Source: Lanius collurio (lineage: Eukaryota > Chordata > Aves > Passeriformes > Laniidae). Taken from it: a stretch of 64,000 bases of DNA. Shown here one piece after another: positions 46,745 through 58,290 of the stretch. Both the position numbers and the translations under genes were made by a program. Under the pieces are notes generated by a model. It searched no databases. It saw nothing but the letters and a program-made list of their open reading frames with translations, and had not been told where the DNA came from. How positions within the stretch are numbered: position 1 is the stretch's first letter; the number at the start of each line of letters is the position of its first letter. Where the stretch lies: positions 20,467,752-20,531,751 of the forward strand of contig JACBWW010000007.1 in the NCBI GenBank assembly GCA_020086605.1, given 5' to 3'.

Positions 46745-47045
46745 TGGAATAATAGAAACATTTAAATTGGAAAAGCCCTCTGAAATCCTTGAGTCCAACC
46801 TTCAATAGATCACTACTTTGTCAACCAGATGACAGCGCTAAGAGCCATGTCCAGTTGATTCTTGAGTACCTCCGGGGATGATGACTCCACCACTTCCATG
46901 TGAACCCTATACCAGAAAACCCAATGGATTTTGCTGTTTGGGGCATCCTTGTCATTCAACCATATTGGTGAATGGGATAATACTGTTCTGATGGCACACT
47001 CATGACCCCAGATCTTGGGATATGAGAGTTTCAGTGGTCCTCCAG
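46745..47045 (-). mobile_element. CR1 LINE, 3' end (diverged)
   Basis: On the plus strand it reads as the complement of a CR1 end: AATAGAAACATTTAAATTGG, AAAGCCCTCTGAAATCC, TTGAGTCCAACC, CCATGTCCAGTTGATTCTTG, GATGATGACTCCACCACTTC and a final CATCCTTGTCATTCAACC stretch. The minus-strand frame over it is not intact. Confidence 0.82.
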
Positions 47046-49536
47046 GCATAAGTTAGAAAAGTCTTTAGTACACTGATGTCAGGGCTTTGGCTAACACTGG
47101 AAACCAGAAAATAGACTGACTCTTCCTATAGTTTCCTTGGCTTACATTTAATCATGGATATTTTCCCATTTTCTCTATTAGACTTGTTGAGATTTTTTTC
47201 TGCTGTCAGCAGTAGTCTTCAAAGAACAGGTGAGCCAAGGAAGAACTTCCACTATGTCTAATTTTGCTTTATGCAGGTTGAACTTTCTGTATTATGCACT
47301 AATTATCTGCTTGCCCCCTCCAGAGATATGTTTACTCATTCTAAGGTCAGTGTCATGTTATGAAGTAAAAAAATCATGGAAAAAGTCAAAGCACCCTGGC
47401 ATGAATCTTCAGATATGACAGAAGGTGGGAGAAAATAGCAAACATAGCTTTGGAACAGGAAAACTATGGGGTGCTGATCCAAGGCATGGTTTTCAAGTTA
47501 TAGGACTCAGCTACTAAAATGAAGAGGTCCACACAAGGTGACATGAATATGAAGCACTTTATTACCAGCTAATAAACACCAAATTCATAAAAGGACTCCC
47601 CCTGTATATTTATTTTGGGCATCCAAAACTGAAGAAAGCTTTAAAGCAACAGATTCAGGCTTGACATCTGTGAAGGTGATCTTAACACTGAAAAATTATA
47701 TATTTCCGAGATGATTAATTTTGTGTTTTGCAAGGTAGCCTTGAAAGTCAGCAGCCCCACAAACTCACTATTTTAGATTTTATAACTTTTAGTACTTCAC
47801 TGAACTGTAAGAGAAACAGAGGGAAATTAACAGCATAGTAGTAATCTGTATAGTGTTCATTGTGACAACAGCACTGAGCTGAAATGTTTGGTATCAAATA
47901 ACTTTGTAAGGATGACTTTACAGATTAATTCTACCATTGACTCCTTAGGTAAATGTCACTGCTTATAGCAGCTCTTCAGGTCTACTTAGTGAGCTACTAC
48001 TACAGAGACACTACAGACACACTAGAGATACTAATTTTTTTTTTTTTTTTTTAGGGGAAACACTCAAAACCTTATTGCTCTATAGAGCAGCTCTGTAGAG
48101 CAGCTATAGTATAACACTTTTTAATAAACAGACATTGTGCAGCCCTCTATTTGGTAAAAGTACTTCTGCAGTTATATAGAAAACTTCTAGGCTTTGAAAT
48201 GTTCTAAAATATATGGACACTAAAGCATTAGATTTACAATATATTTGTACATGCAGCATTAAGCATAAATGAGGACATGCAATTAGAGCTTTAGCATTGT
48301 CAAAATGAATCCTTACACAACACTGAAATGGTTTCTTGAACTAAAAATTAATTGCTGTTCTTAGTTCATGGCAATTAAATTCTAATATGTTGATCAAAAT
48401 AAAGAAACTAATAAAAGACCATCATAGTTATATTTATTCACCTTGTAGGTACTATACATACATCTGAACTCCTCTTCCAGGCTTCTGACTGCCGAGCTAC
48501 TGCTATAAATTTGATATCATTAATTTAGGATGTGTACTCACTATTTGTAGGACTTTGTTCACTGTTTAATTGTTTTGCCTTCCTTATGAGGACAAGCCAA
48601 AATATTTCAATGGACATTTTATTTGGAAAAGCTTCAGTTTTCCACTTACAGAGCTGTGTTCTGCAAGTTCTCTTTTTTACAGTTTCTACAATGTTACATG
48701 GGGTCCTCATGTTACTAAAGAGCAAAATATCCAAGATGATGAGGTAACATCAACAGAAAGATGATTCAATGATAGTAAATAGGAATTACTTAGGAAAATT
48801 TAGCCATCTCCTGTAGTCTACACTAGATGATTAATGGGAGAATATTTCCCATCCTTCTTATTTTTTTTTTAAAGAAAAAAAAATAGTATTTAAAAAATAT
48901 GTCTTAGAATGTCCCTTTCTTTTTCCTACTGTCCTTGAAACTGTGTATTGGTTATTTGCTGTCTGAAAGAAAATAAACTGCACCTAAATTAATTCTGAGT
49001 TATCATGTCTGGGTATGTCCTATTATCTCATGTAATTTAGTCAAGTTTTGTCCTAGTGTTATGGTAGAAAGGTGAGTCAGCTTCTGAAATGACCTCATTT
49101 TGTGAAATGAAGCCTGAAATGATAACTAATGAACAACAGAAATGCTTTTCTGTGTAGTAAACATGGGGCTTGAATATTATATGTACTATATTATAGTATA
49201 ATATATTATATGCTTACAAAATTAAATTTTCTGGTTATTTTTTTTGTATATATTACACACAAAATAGCACAGACCTCAAGACTCCCCTTGTTAGAATTTT
49301 TGCATTTAGCTTTTTCCTTTGGTAATTCTGTTGTGTTTTCTTCAGCTTGTAAAAGCACAACAGTATATAAAATCATCTGAAAATACAGAACCCAGTTTTT
49401 ATCCTGTGCTATGCATTACCATTATTAGTGATTCTGTTCATTCCGTGCTAGCATATTCTCATTACTGGAATGCATAACTTTTGTTAACAATATTTCAAAA
49501 TCTTTCACAAAGTTGTTAGCCCAATCACACATAATT

Positions 49537-49622
49537 GTTTTTTGGGGTTTTTTTGGGTTTGTGTTTTTTTTTTTTTTTTTTTGGTTTTTGTTTTTTTTTT
49601 TTTTTGTGTGTGTGTGGGGGGG
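49537..49622. repeat. T-rich / GT / G low-complexity tract
   Basis: Long T runs broken by GGGG and GGG, then (GT)5 and a run of eight G. Low complexity and prone to slippage. Confidence 0.85.
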
Positions 49623-50283
49623 TTTAATTATTATTACTATTTTTTTAAGAACTGAGAAACATCAATAATTTCAAGGCTGTTGGGTCAAGAAGCACTTCAG
49701 ATGAAGGAATATAACTCAAGGACATTCAGTACATTTTAAGTTCCTCCAAGAACAGATGAGAATAAAGGGAAGAAGATGAACACTAATTAAAGATTAATTT
49801 AATTGAGAAATGCCTTGACAAGCTCTTTTGTGGAAGGAATAAAATGCTAGTATGAAGAAAAGGAAGGCTGCCTGAGGTAGAAGGCTGCATTACAAAACTC
49901 CAACTGATAACAGCTTTTAATACTTAACATCTTTTGCAGCATCATCCCCACTTCCACAAAAATGAGCAGATGCTTCTCTGCAGAAAAGTAATTATCCTCA
50001 AACTCATGCTATGTTTTTGGTGAGCTGACTGTTGAATTCACATGAGCCCAAGGTTTTGTATTTTGCACAGCTTTATTTAATCACATTCAGGGGTTTCCAT
50101 TCAGTGGTAAATTAAGGCTGCAGAAAAGGCCTTTCTGTGCTCTCTTAGAGTCTGATCATATTTGCTACCACCACAGAGAAGAAATGATTATAAATGTAGT
50201 TCTGACACCAAGACATTTTTCTGTCTTTTTAATCCACTCTATCCCTTACACTTTTTTTGCCATGTTAACCAAAGAAAATCATC

Positions 50284-50345
50284 GAACAAAACAAAACCCC
50301 CAAAAACCAAACCAAACCAAGAGAAAACAAACCACAAAACCAAAA
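50284..50345. repeat. A/C-rich tract
   Basis: AACAAAACAAAACCCCCAAA followed by CCAAACCAAACCAAG-type units, nearly free of T. Confidence 0.7.
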
Positions 50346-53300
50346 TATTCTTCAACAACACAAATAACAAAGAGAAAAAGGTTTGAATGGAATGCAGATA
50401 AAAACTAAAAGTGGTTCCTAAATAGAATTAATACTTGCCTTATTTTCTAATAAAGGTGATGATACTGACTGTGGGAGGAAGGCTCAGGAGAACAGGGGCA
50501 AGGAAACAGAAATAACAAAAGAGGAGGGAACACAGCTTACATTGTTTAGTACACTGAGGGCAGGGAGCCTCAATAAACTCTGCACCAGAGCTGACAAAAG
50601 CTGCCAAAGGTAGCTCAGGTCTGACAGTGGTTATTTTTAATAAACCTATCAACTGCAGGATGATACTTCGCAACTGGAAACAGATTGCAGCATTTCTTCT
50701 GAATAAAAAGGGAGGTGAAGGATAGGGAAGGGAAAGACAGAAAACAACACAGTAGAATGACCTTAAGGCTATATAAATATGAAATGAGAGTCTGAAATGA
50801 GAGTAAAGAATAGCAAAAGACATTTTTCTATATGTAAAAGAAGCTTAAATGCAACATGGACTCACACAGATTACACTGAAAAAAAATTTAACTCTTCTTT
50901 TGGTAAAAAGAATTATTTTCTAGAAGAGGAAACTATTTTAATTAAAATCTACTTGGAGGTCACGAAAATATTTCAGGTATTTATTATGGTACTATTAGAG
51001 AAACTGGCTTAGGAACTGAAATAGGAATTAGTACAGAACCAGTAAACTGATGTAGGAATTGATCAAAGAGGAAGGAGTAGAAAGTAAAATTGAAAGGAGA
51101 AATATCTATGAAGGGATACGCTACCCAATGATAATTCTGTTTTCATAATTTTTATCATATTTTCAAAAATGACCATGACTTGAAGAGTGAATGCTAATAA
51201 AATGTATTGATGAAAAGATCAAGAGGATTATTAACTACAGAAAATTAGAAATAACTGAGTGACCTTCAGGACAAGAATTCTAAAATTGAGTACAAATAAA
51301 GCCATAAAAAATACAAGATGGCACACCTCTAAAAATCTTTTTCCATTATATTCTGGAAATTCATCTGCTGAAAATGAATGAGGAAGAGTAAGGCTGAACT
51401 GGACAAATCTGTCACAAAAAAAAAAAAAAATCAAAAAACCAAAAACCCAGACATGGAAGACATCAATCTAATGTAGCTACAAAAGATAATTTTTGATCCC
51501 AGAGCAAAAGGTTTCTGGAGGAGATTGATAAGTACTACCCATTGTTCAACATACTGATTTTTTCACATCTGAACATTCCATAATCAAGAAAAAGCAAGCA
51601 CTCTAAGAAAAGCAAGTGAAGAAAAGCTTAAATAAGATGACTAAGGAGTAGTATGTTTATATAGCTGGACACTAAGTCTGCATAAAGCTAGAGCTGAGAG
51701 ATATTCACCAGTTCAGTGAGAAAACATATAGTTGTATTTATTTTTGCCTCTGTGCCTGAGAGATAGCCTGGGACTGGGTTATACCACCTGTCACAGTGCT
51801 GATAAAGCTAGCATGCAATTGCAAAGATCTGTTTTGAAGATGTGCTTTAAAAGTTTTTTGCATCAAAAGAGGAAATCCTTTTGCCTTCTAGCCTCCTTCC
51901 AACCCAGAAATAACAAAATAGAGCTGAGGGAAGAAAAACTTTCAGGAGTAAATAGGGACAAGTGACAGAAGAATAGTGGTCATATGACCACTGTCAGGAG
52001 AGAGAGAGAAGAAAGAGATTTTGAAGAGGGACCTTTTGGTCCGGTCTTTTATCCACCCACTCCTGCAACATGGTGGAATAAAAGTAAACACTCTGAGTGC
52101 TCCAAAGAACCACTTGGAGAAATCAGCTTAAACTAATTTAGGTATGTACTGTCGTTCCATGAGTCTAGAAAATCTTGTGCTCTCTTAAGCAGAAAGTTCA
52201 AAAAAAGTTGGAAATGGAAATAAAATTCCTGCATGCAGCTTGAAAAAAAAGACTTTGGTGACAGTCCATTTCTGGGGAATCACCAAACTGTTTGCATGTT
52301 TTTGTCATATTGTAAGTGGCAATACTTCTTCCAAGTCATATTTGCTGGTGTTATCTGAAGGCATTTTAATTCAAACGTGACATTTTTTCCCTTGCAGACT
52401 TATGAAATATTCATGGGGTTATACCTGTAGGTTTCAGCTGTGATACAGGGATTAAAGAACAGGTTGGCAGATGTATTCTGTACACTGTCCAGTGAAAGGT
52501 CAGTGCAAAGTGAAATGAATCTCTTTTAAGCCAACTGTTACCCTACAACCAGAAATAAAAAGAAATTACATTTTCACCTATTAAAGAATTTGAAATGCTT
52601 CTAAAGCACTGTTTGCCAGTGTAATTTCCTCTGAAAATTACATTGATCAAGGAATATATATGTTTTTTATTTAAATCTGGTTTCTTACCATCACTACCGA
52701 GTTTTCATCAGAATAAGATATAACAGAAGAAGACTAAAGAAGAAAATTAAAAATTATTTACTTTTATCTGTTGTCATGCAACTATTTTGAAATCTTTCCA
52801 GGACTTAACCTTCACTTTTCCTGTGCAGTTCAATCCTGTGCAATTAAGTTATTTTAATTACTACATTTTAATCTTTACATTTGCAAATATGGATACATGA
52901 CTGCATAGATGAGTTCCCTATGGTCTGTGGAAAGGAATCTTGAAACAACTATTGTGTGAAAGTTTCACAGTCATGTTGTTCTTATTAGTTATTTCATAGC
53001 TGAACGTTTCTGCCAAATAGTAATAATTTAAAAAACCTCAAACCAATAAACAACAAACAGTTCTCTGGCCATTTTGGTTATTTATAGATCTAGAGAAAAG
53101 TAGGGACTTATTTCTAAGCCCTAAGTAGACTTCATAATTGTTTAGGTTTTTTCTGTGGTTTTGGGACTCTATTTCCTTTTTGGGAAGGATGAACTACTAC
53201 TGTTTTTATTCATCCATGACAGAAATAGGAAAAGAAAAATAAATGATGCTACAAGGTAAATCTCTTTCCAGTAAAAGATAAATTTAGACTGTGGAAGGAA

Positions 53301-53707
53301 AAAGCATTTATTTTTTTAAAGATATGTTTTGACCTGTCAAATTTTTTCTAATTGTGTGTGAGAAATAAGCAGAAAACACCTTTTTTTTTTTTTTTTCCTC
53401 TCCACTCATCAGCCAGTAGAGGGAAGGCATAAAGATACTCTTATTGCAAAACTTTCTGATTCAGTTTCTCGGACAATGAGAGTCATATCCAAGAGGAAAG
53501 AATATTCTTTGGATTCTGTAAGGGTCAAATAATTTAGATATTACTATCTGGACATGCAGAATATCATGATGAGTACTACAGTAGGGTCCTGCCAAAATGG
53601 TTTACAAAGAAAGTAGATTTTATTACTTCTGTCCATCAGACTAATACCAGCCCTTGTATAATCTTGCTAAGCTTGAGAAGCTACAACCTAGTGAGGAGGC
53701 AAGATAT

Positions 53708-53712
53708 CATAT
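53708..53712. repeat. Probable target duplication, left copy
   Basis: CATAT before the LTR, against CATAA after it (54631-54635): 5 bp with one mismatch. Confidence 0.5.
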
Positions 53713-53947
53713 TTTTCTGATTTTATCTGGAGTAGAGTTAACTTTCTTCACAGAAGATAGTGTAGCACTGTGTTTTGTATTTGTGCTAGAAACAGCATTG
53801 ATAACACAGGGGTGTTTATTCATTTCTGAGTAGTGCCTGCAGTGAGCAGCCTTCTTCCCATCCCACCCCACCAGCGAGCAGGCTGGGGGTCCACAAGGCA
53901 TTGGGAGAGAATACAGCTGAGAGAGACAACTCCAAGTGACCAAAGGG

Positions 53948-53979
53948 ACATCCCACACCATATGGCATCATATAAAGCT
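53948..53979 (+). promoter_or_regulatory. LTR core promoter (TATA region)
   Basis: The motif ATATAAAGCTGGGGG sits in the ERVL-type LTR at the usual TATA position, after the CACACCATATGGCATCAT block. Confidence 0.55.
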
Positions 53980-54066
53980 GGGGGAAGGAGGATGAAGGTG
54001 GCATGTTTGGAGTGATGGCTTCCTGAGTCCTTGTTACATGTGATACAGCCTGGCTTTCCTGGAGAT

Positions 54067-54412
54067 CACAGAAACACAGAATAACAGAATATGCTGAGTT
54101 TGAAGGTACCCAGAAGAATCCTTGAGTCCTTCTCCTGGCCCTGCACATTCCCAAGAGTCACACCATGTTCCTGAGAGCATTGTCCAAACACTTCCTGAAC
54201 TCTGTCAGGCTTGGAGCTGTGACTACTTCCCTGGGGAGCCTGTTCCAGTGCCCAGCCACCCTCAGGGTCAAGAACCTTTTCCTGATATCCAACCTAAATC
54301 TCTCCTGACACAGCTTCAGACCATTCCCTCAGGTCCTGTCACTGAACACCACAGAGAAGAGATGAGTGCCTGCCCCTCCTCTTCCCCTCATGAGGAAGTT
54401 GTAGGCTGCGAT
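54067..54412 (-). mobile_element. CR1 LINE 3' end nested in the LTR
   Basis: CACAGAAACACAGAATAACA at the left edge is the complement of the CR1 tail. Then come CTTGAGTCCTTCTCCTGGCC, TGTCCAAACACTTCCTGAAC, TCCCTGGGGAGCCTGTTCC, TCCTGATATCCAACCTAAAT and CTCCTGACACAGCTTCAGACC in CR1 order. GAGAT occurs at both edges (54062-54066 and 54413-54417), so it may be a short target duplication. The copy inserted after the LTR was in place. Confidence 0.9.
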
Positions 54413-54630
54413 GAGATGGTTGAAGTTCTGCCTGCCCACAGAAAGTGGTGAATGAATTCCTTGTTTTGCCCTGTTTGTATATGTGGTTGTTACTTCATCT
54501 GTTGCACTGTCTTTTTCTCAATACTTGAGTTTTCTCATTTTCACTCTTCTAATTTGTTCACCCATCCCACCAGGGGGATGAGTGAGAGGTTGGGTGGTGC
54601 TTGGTTGCCAGCTGGAGTTAAACCATAACA

Positions 54631-54635
54631 CATAA
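54631..54635. repeat. Probable target duplication, right copy
   Basis: CATAA, matching CATAT at 53708-53712 with one mismatch. Confidence 0.5.
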
Positions 54636-56034
54636 ATACTGTACACCACTGGAATTTCTTAAATGCTCTTATTGGCTTCCATCCTCATTTAACTACTCAG
54701 TGTGTGCTCTCAGTTGGACAGCAACTTTACAACTTTAAAGTAAGTCAAGTGGAGCTCACACTAGGCAAAAAATGCTGTGGTTTCAAAAACAAACCAAGAA
54801 TTGATGGAAATACAGTCACAGTTGTTAAAAATCATGACACTGATTATCATTTTTCTATTCTAATTCTCATTTCAGCTTGGTTGAAAAGTCTACTTATTCT
54901 TTCAACATAAACTGTTCTAGGGCATTAGCTTGTTGTTACCTTCCTAGCGGGGCAACAACTTGTCAGGAAGCAGTTATGCAGTGCACAGTACTACTTTGAA
55001 AGAATTAAGCCAGAAATAAAGGGATTGAATTCTTCCTCTGGAGACATTGTTTCTTATTTTTGATGTTTAAATCATCTCAGTTTCATTGGAATGATAAGAA
55101 AGATTATCTAGAGATGACTACTTGAGACATGGGAATAAATCTGTTCATATACCTATTAATCTATCTTCAGTCTGAAACTATATTCTGAAAGCATTTGGTA
55201 TACTGTACACAAGGCAGATTTTTGTTGTGCTGGCATATGAGAGTTCTGAGGGACTCCATGATTTTTACCAGGAAAAGGAAATCCTTACATTCATTATAGC
55301 AGTGCAGCTCTTTTCTTGTCTACTGCAAGAAGCATTCACTCTGTCTGGAAAAAAAATCACCAGTGTTCACTTTCCATCTTTGTAAACAGACAGTTTTGGG
55401 ACATTTATGAAACAGAAGTGCTCCAACACTTTTTAAAACATTGTTTGATATCACTAGCATTCATTAACGCAGAGCTCATAAGATCAAACCCATGTTGGAG
55501 CTAAATCTCTGATGCTTTCTACTTCCAACATGGTCATTTTGTATAATGTAGATGGAAATTAAAGGAATATCAAAATGTTGTGTATCACAGAGGATAAATA
55601 AAGGAGTACAAACAAAATAACAAGAAAGAGGAATGAGTAATAAAAAAAGAGGAAAAATATTTGTTGCAAAATTTCAAGGAACCCACTTATTTTTGGTTGG
55701 TTTGTTTTCTGGAAAATACGTGCCTAATTTTGCTTTAAGCACAAATTTTATACTCCAGTGAACAGGATGTCAGAAGGGAAAAAAAAAGTGGAAAGCCAAC
55801 ATATATTTCCAAAAGCCGTCCTTCAGATCTTCCCTCAAATGGATAAAACAAAACATAGTTATCAGTGTGTGCAAAGTGATGGCCATGAGGGTGATTTTCT
55901 ATCAAGATGAGATTCTCTGACCATTCTTAACCCTGAAGCTTAAACTTGTGCTAGCTGTTGCGCTCTCTCCAGATAACATTATGAGAGATTCCCCAGCAAA
56001 TGTTCTGGGCACAGTGGGAACTGGGAATATACTA
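54636..56034. other. AT-rich unique sequence, no gene seen
   Basis: Nothing recognisable beyond short chance frames. Confidence 0.55.
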
Positions 56035-56140
56035 ATATACTGGTATAATGGGAGGTGTCTCTGCCCATGGCAGGGCAGGCTGGGACTAGATAATCCTTAA
56101 GGTCCAGTCCAACCTCTTAACATTCTATGATACTCAGTTG
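56035..56140 (+). mobile_element. CR1 LINE, last ~105 bases
   Basis: GGGAGGTGTCTCTGCCCATG, GGCTGGGACTAGATAATCC, TTAAGGTCCAGTCCAACC and the end ATTCTATGATACTC form the CR1 3' terminus. Confidence 0.92.
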
Positions 56141-58199
56141 TCATCCTTCCCTAACACAGTTTTTTGGCCCTTGATACCTCTGTTTTATTCTCCTGGCTGG
56201 CATCTGGACTGTAACACTTCAGTTTGGTACTTACACTTTTTTCATGCTTGATGAGGCTTGTATCATCATTAAGCAGATAAATAACATGGAAAAAGCAGTC
56301 TTGGAATCTTTCTTCTTTTGTTGTTGCTGTTTGTATAGTTACAATGATGATAAGAAGTATGGACAAAAATGGTCCCTTAATGCCCTGCAGGTAGGACCTG
56401 CCTCATGGAAAGTGTGACTTTTAGGTTCTAATTCTTTGCATTAGTGAAGGACAAGGAAGATATTTTAATCTACGCAAAGACTGGTCCTCTTTAGGTGTTT
56501 CCCTCCTGCCTCAAAATCATAGCTTGTTAAATGCTTCACACTTCAGGCTGGGGAAAATCTGTATATTTTGAGGTAGGATTGAGAAACCTAGGAGTTTTCA
56601 GAGTGTCTAGGCCTATACTTCTGATGTTCAGATAATCAAATGGTAAATAAGGTGAAGTAGGGTCTTAGATTTTACCTTACATTGATCTAGGCAGGCTAAC
56701 TAAAATTTTAAATATTGTAGATGCTTTCTGTGACAACCAACTTGACAAAAAAATATAAAATGCTATTTCTATATAATAAAAGAAATTATTTTCAGGGAAA
56801 AATCAGACATTGGAAAATAATTTTAGACACTTGATAAATATTTCAGGAAAAAAAAAAAAGGAAGAGCTGGGACAGAGTAAATATGAAATTTTTTTCCAGG
56901 TTTAAACTTCAGTTATCCCAAATGCCATATTCTGATCCTTTAGATATTGTGAAATCTAAAACCTCATTGATTTCAGTAAGGACACTCAGCATCTCCCAGA
57001 AACTACCTTAAACCAAGCAGGATGGGGCATAAAAGTATTTTTAACTCATACTCTTTAAATTCCTCCATTCTCTGACAGAAAGCCTAGTTGTAGAAATAAA
57101 ACATCAATCAATTAATTGGCTGTTTCAGTGTCTGAATTAGGATCATGATACTGGGAAATAGGAAATTTGAGAAAGGCAAATGTACGTCCCTTATTTGTTT
57201 AACAATACAGAAAAACATGATTATTTAATTTTCACAGTATAGAATCTGGAAAACAAGAACTATTGTGCATCTTATGGAGTCATGTTCATAGCACGTGAGT
57301 TTTCTTCATCTGTTATCCCTTCTGCTTCATGTCCTTAGCCATGACAGCAAATTTACTTATGGTTTAAATTTGAAATCATATTACAGGAAGTAGATGTCTT
57401 TGCTTATCGGTACTAGCTTAGAACAAGTTAACCTTTTCTTACTTTTCAAACATCAAACAGGCTGGTGTTTGAAGCATAGTTTAGCCCTTCTTTCACCTAA
57501 TCTTTAATACTTTCCTTCTGGAGCTCATTTCAATTAGAGAAGATCAACTGTTTCTCTGGAGAATATTATCTATATCCAACAATAGGAGTTCTATACTGGT
57601 GACCAAAATGTCCCTGAAATTAGACTGCCAGGACTAGCTACAATTTTTTCACAGTTATAATTAATGAATCAAATTAAGTACTTTGTTTCTGAGATATTAT
57701 TTATATGCATCCAGCTCATACACTCTGAAGGTTATCTTGTCTTTCCTAATAGAATTTCAATACTTATTCATGGATTCTAGGTGCTTCTAACTATGCTGGT
57801 TCAAAAGAAAATCTTAAAATTACATATATTTTTAGGTAATACTAGCTAAAAATAAGGAAGTAATACCTGAAGCTTAAAATGGGTCAAAGAGAAAATAAGG
57901 GACAAAGTTTTTATTTTTTTCACATGGGTGTTATTTCCAAAATCTGATTGTCTGTAAATTGAGTATTTTTCCACAACAAAAACACTTCCAGTTGTCCATG
58001 GACCATAAAGAAGGAACGGAACATTACCCCATATGATCACTACATATAGATACACATTTATAAATTAATAGGTACCAAAGAGTCACAAGAAATAGCCCTT
58101 GTCAGAAATGTAGTCCTCGAGCTCCAGTGGGTTCACAGTGTGTTCTTCTGCCCCATTAATCTGTGTATCTGCTATACCATCTGATTTCAGTGGTCTCTT

Positions 58200-58290
58200 T
58201 TTGTTGTTGTATTTTGTTTGGTTGGTTGCTTAGTTGAGTTTTTTTATGGTTTGTTAGATTTAGTTGTTTTGTTGTTTTTTAGGTTTTTTT
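58200..58290. repeat. T/G-rich tract
   Basis: TTGTTGTTGT, GTTTGGTTGGTTG and TTTAGTTGTTTTGTTG units. It is the complement type of the A/C-rich tracts at 43724 and 50284. Confidence 0.7.

Larger units (their letters stand above)
47046..53707. other. AT-rich unique sequence, no gene seen
   Basis: Contains a T run at 48037-48054, a T/GT/G-rich low-complexity tract at 49537-49622, an A/C-rich tract at 50284-50345 and an A run near 51417-51431. A 127-codon minus-strand frame at 50440-50823 has no recognisable domain. No splice-flanked exon could be supported. Confidence 0.5.
53713..54630 (+). mobile_element. ERVL-type solo LTR split by a CR1 insertion
   Basis: The left arm (53713-54066) reads TTTTCTG.TTTTATCTGG, AGAGTTAACTTTCTTC, TTGATAACACAGGGGTG, GTGACCAAAGGGACATCCC, CATCATATAAAGCTGGGGG and CTTTCCTGGAGAT. 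The right arm (54413-54630) continues through GTGGTGAATGAATTCCTTG, TCAATACTTGAGTTTTCTC, CATCCCACCAGGGGG, GAGTTAAACCATAACA. Together these follow a well-known avian ERVL-type LTR from end to end. A CR1 fragment occupies 54067-54412. The flanks CATAT/CATAA make a likely 5-bp duplication. The 112-codon minus-strand frame at 53816-54154 is chance. Confidence 0.85.

Noticed and set aside
49180..49212. AT palindrome as a possible transposon end
   Set aside because: Alternating AT sequence gives imperfect palindromes by chance, and there are no flanking repeats.
50440..50823. 127-codon minus-strand frame as a gene
   Set aside because: No recognisable domain, and low-complexity pyrimidine-rich parts explain its length.
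53816..54451. Frames of 109 and 112 codons
   Set aside because: They run across the LTR/CR1 nest and have no domain.
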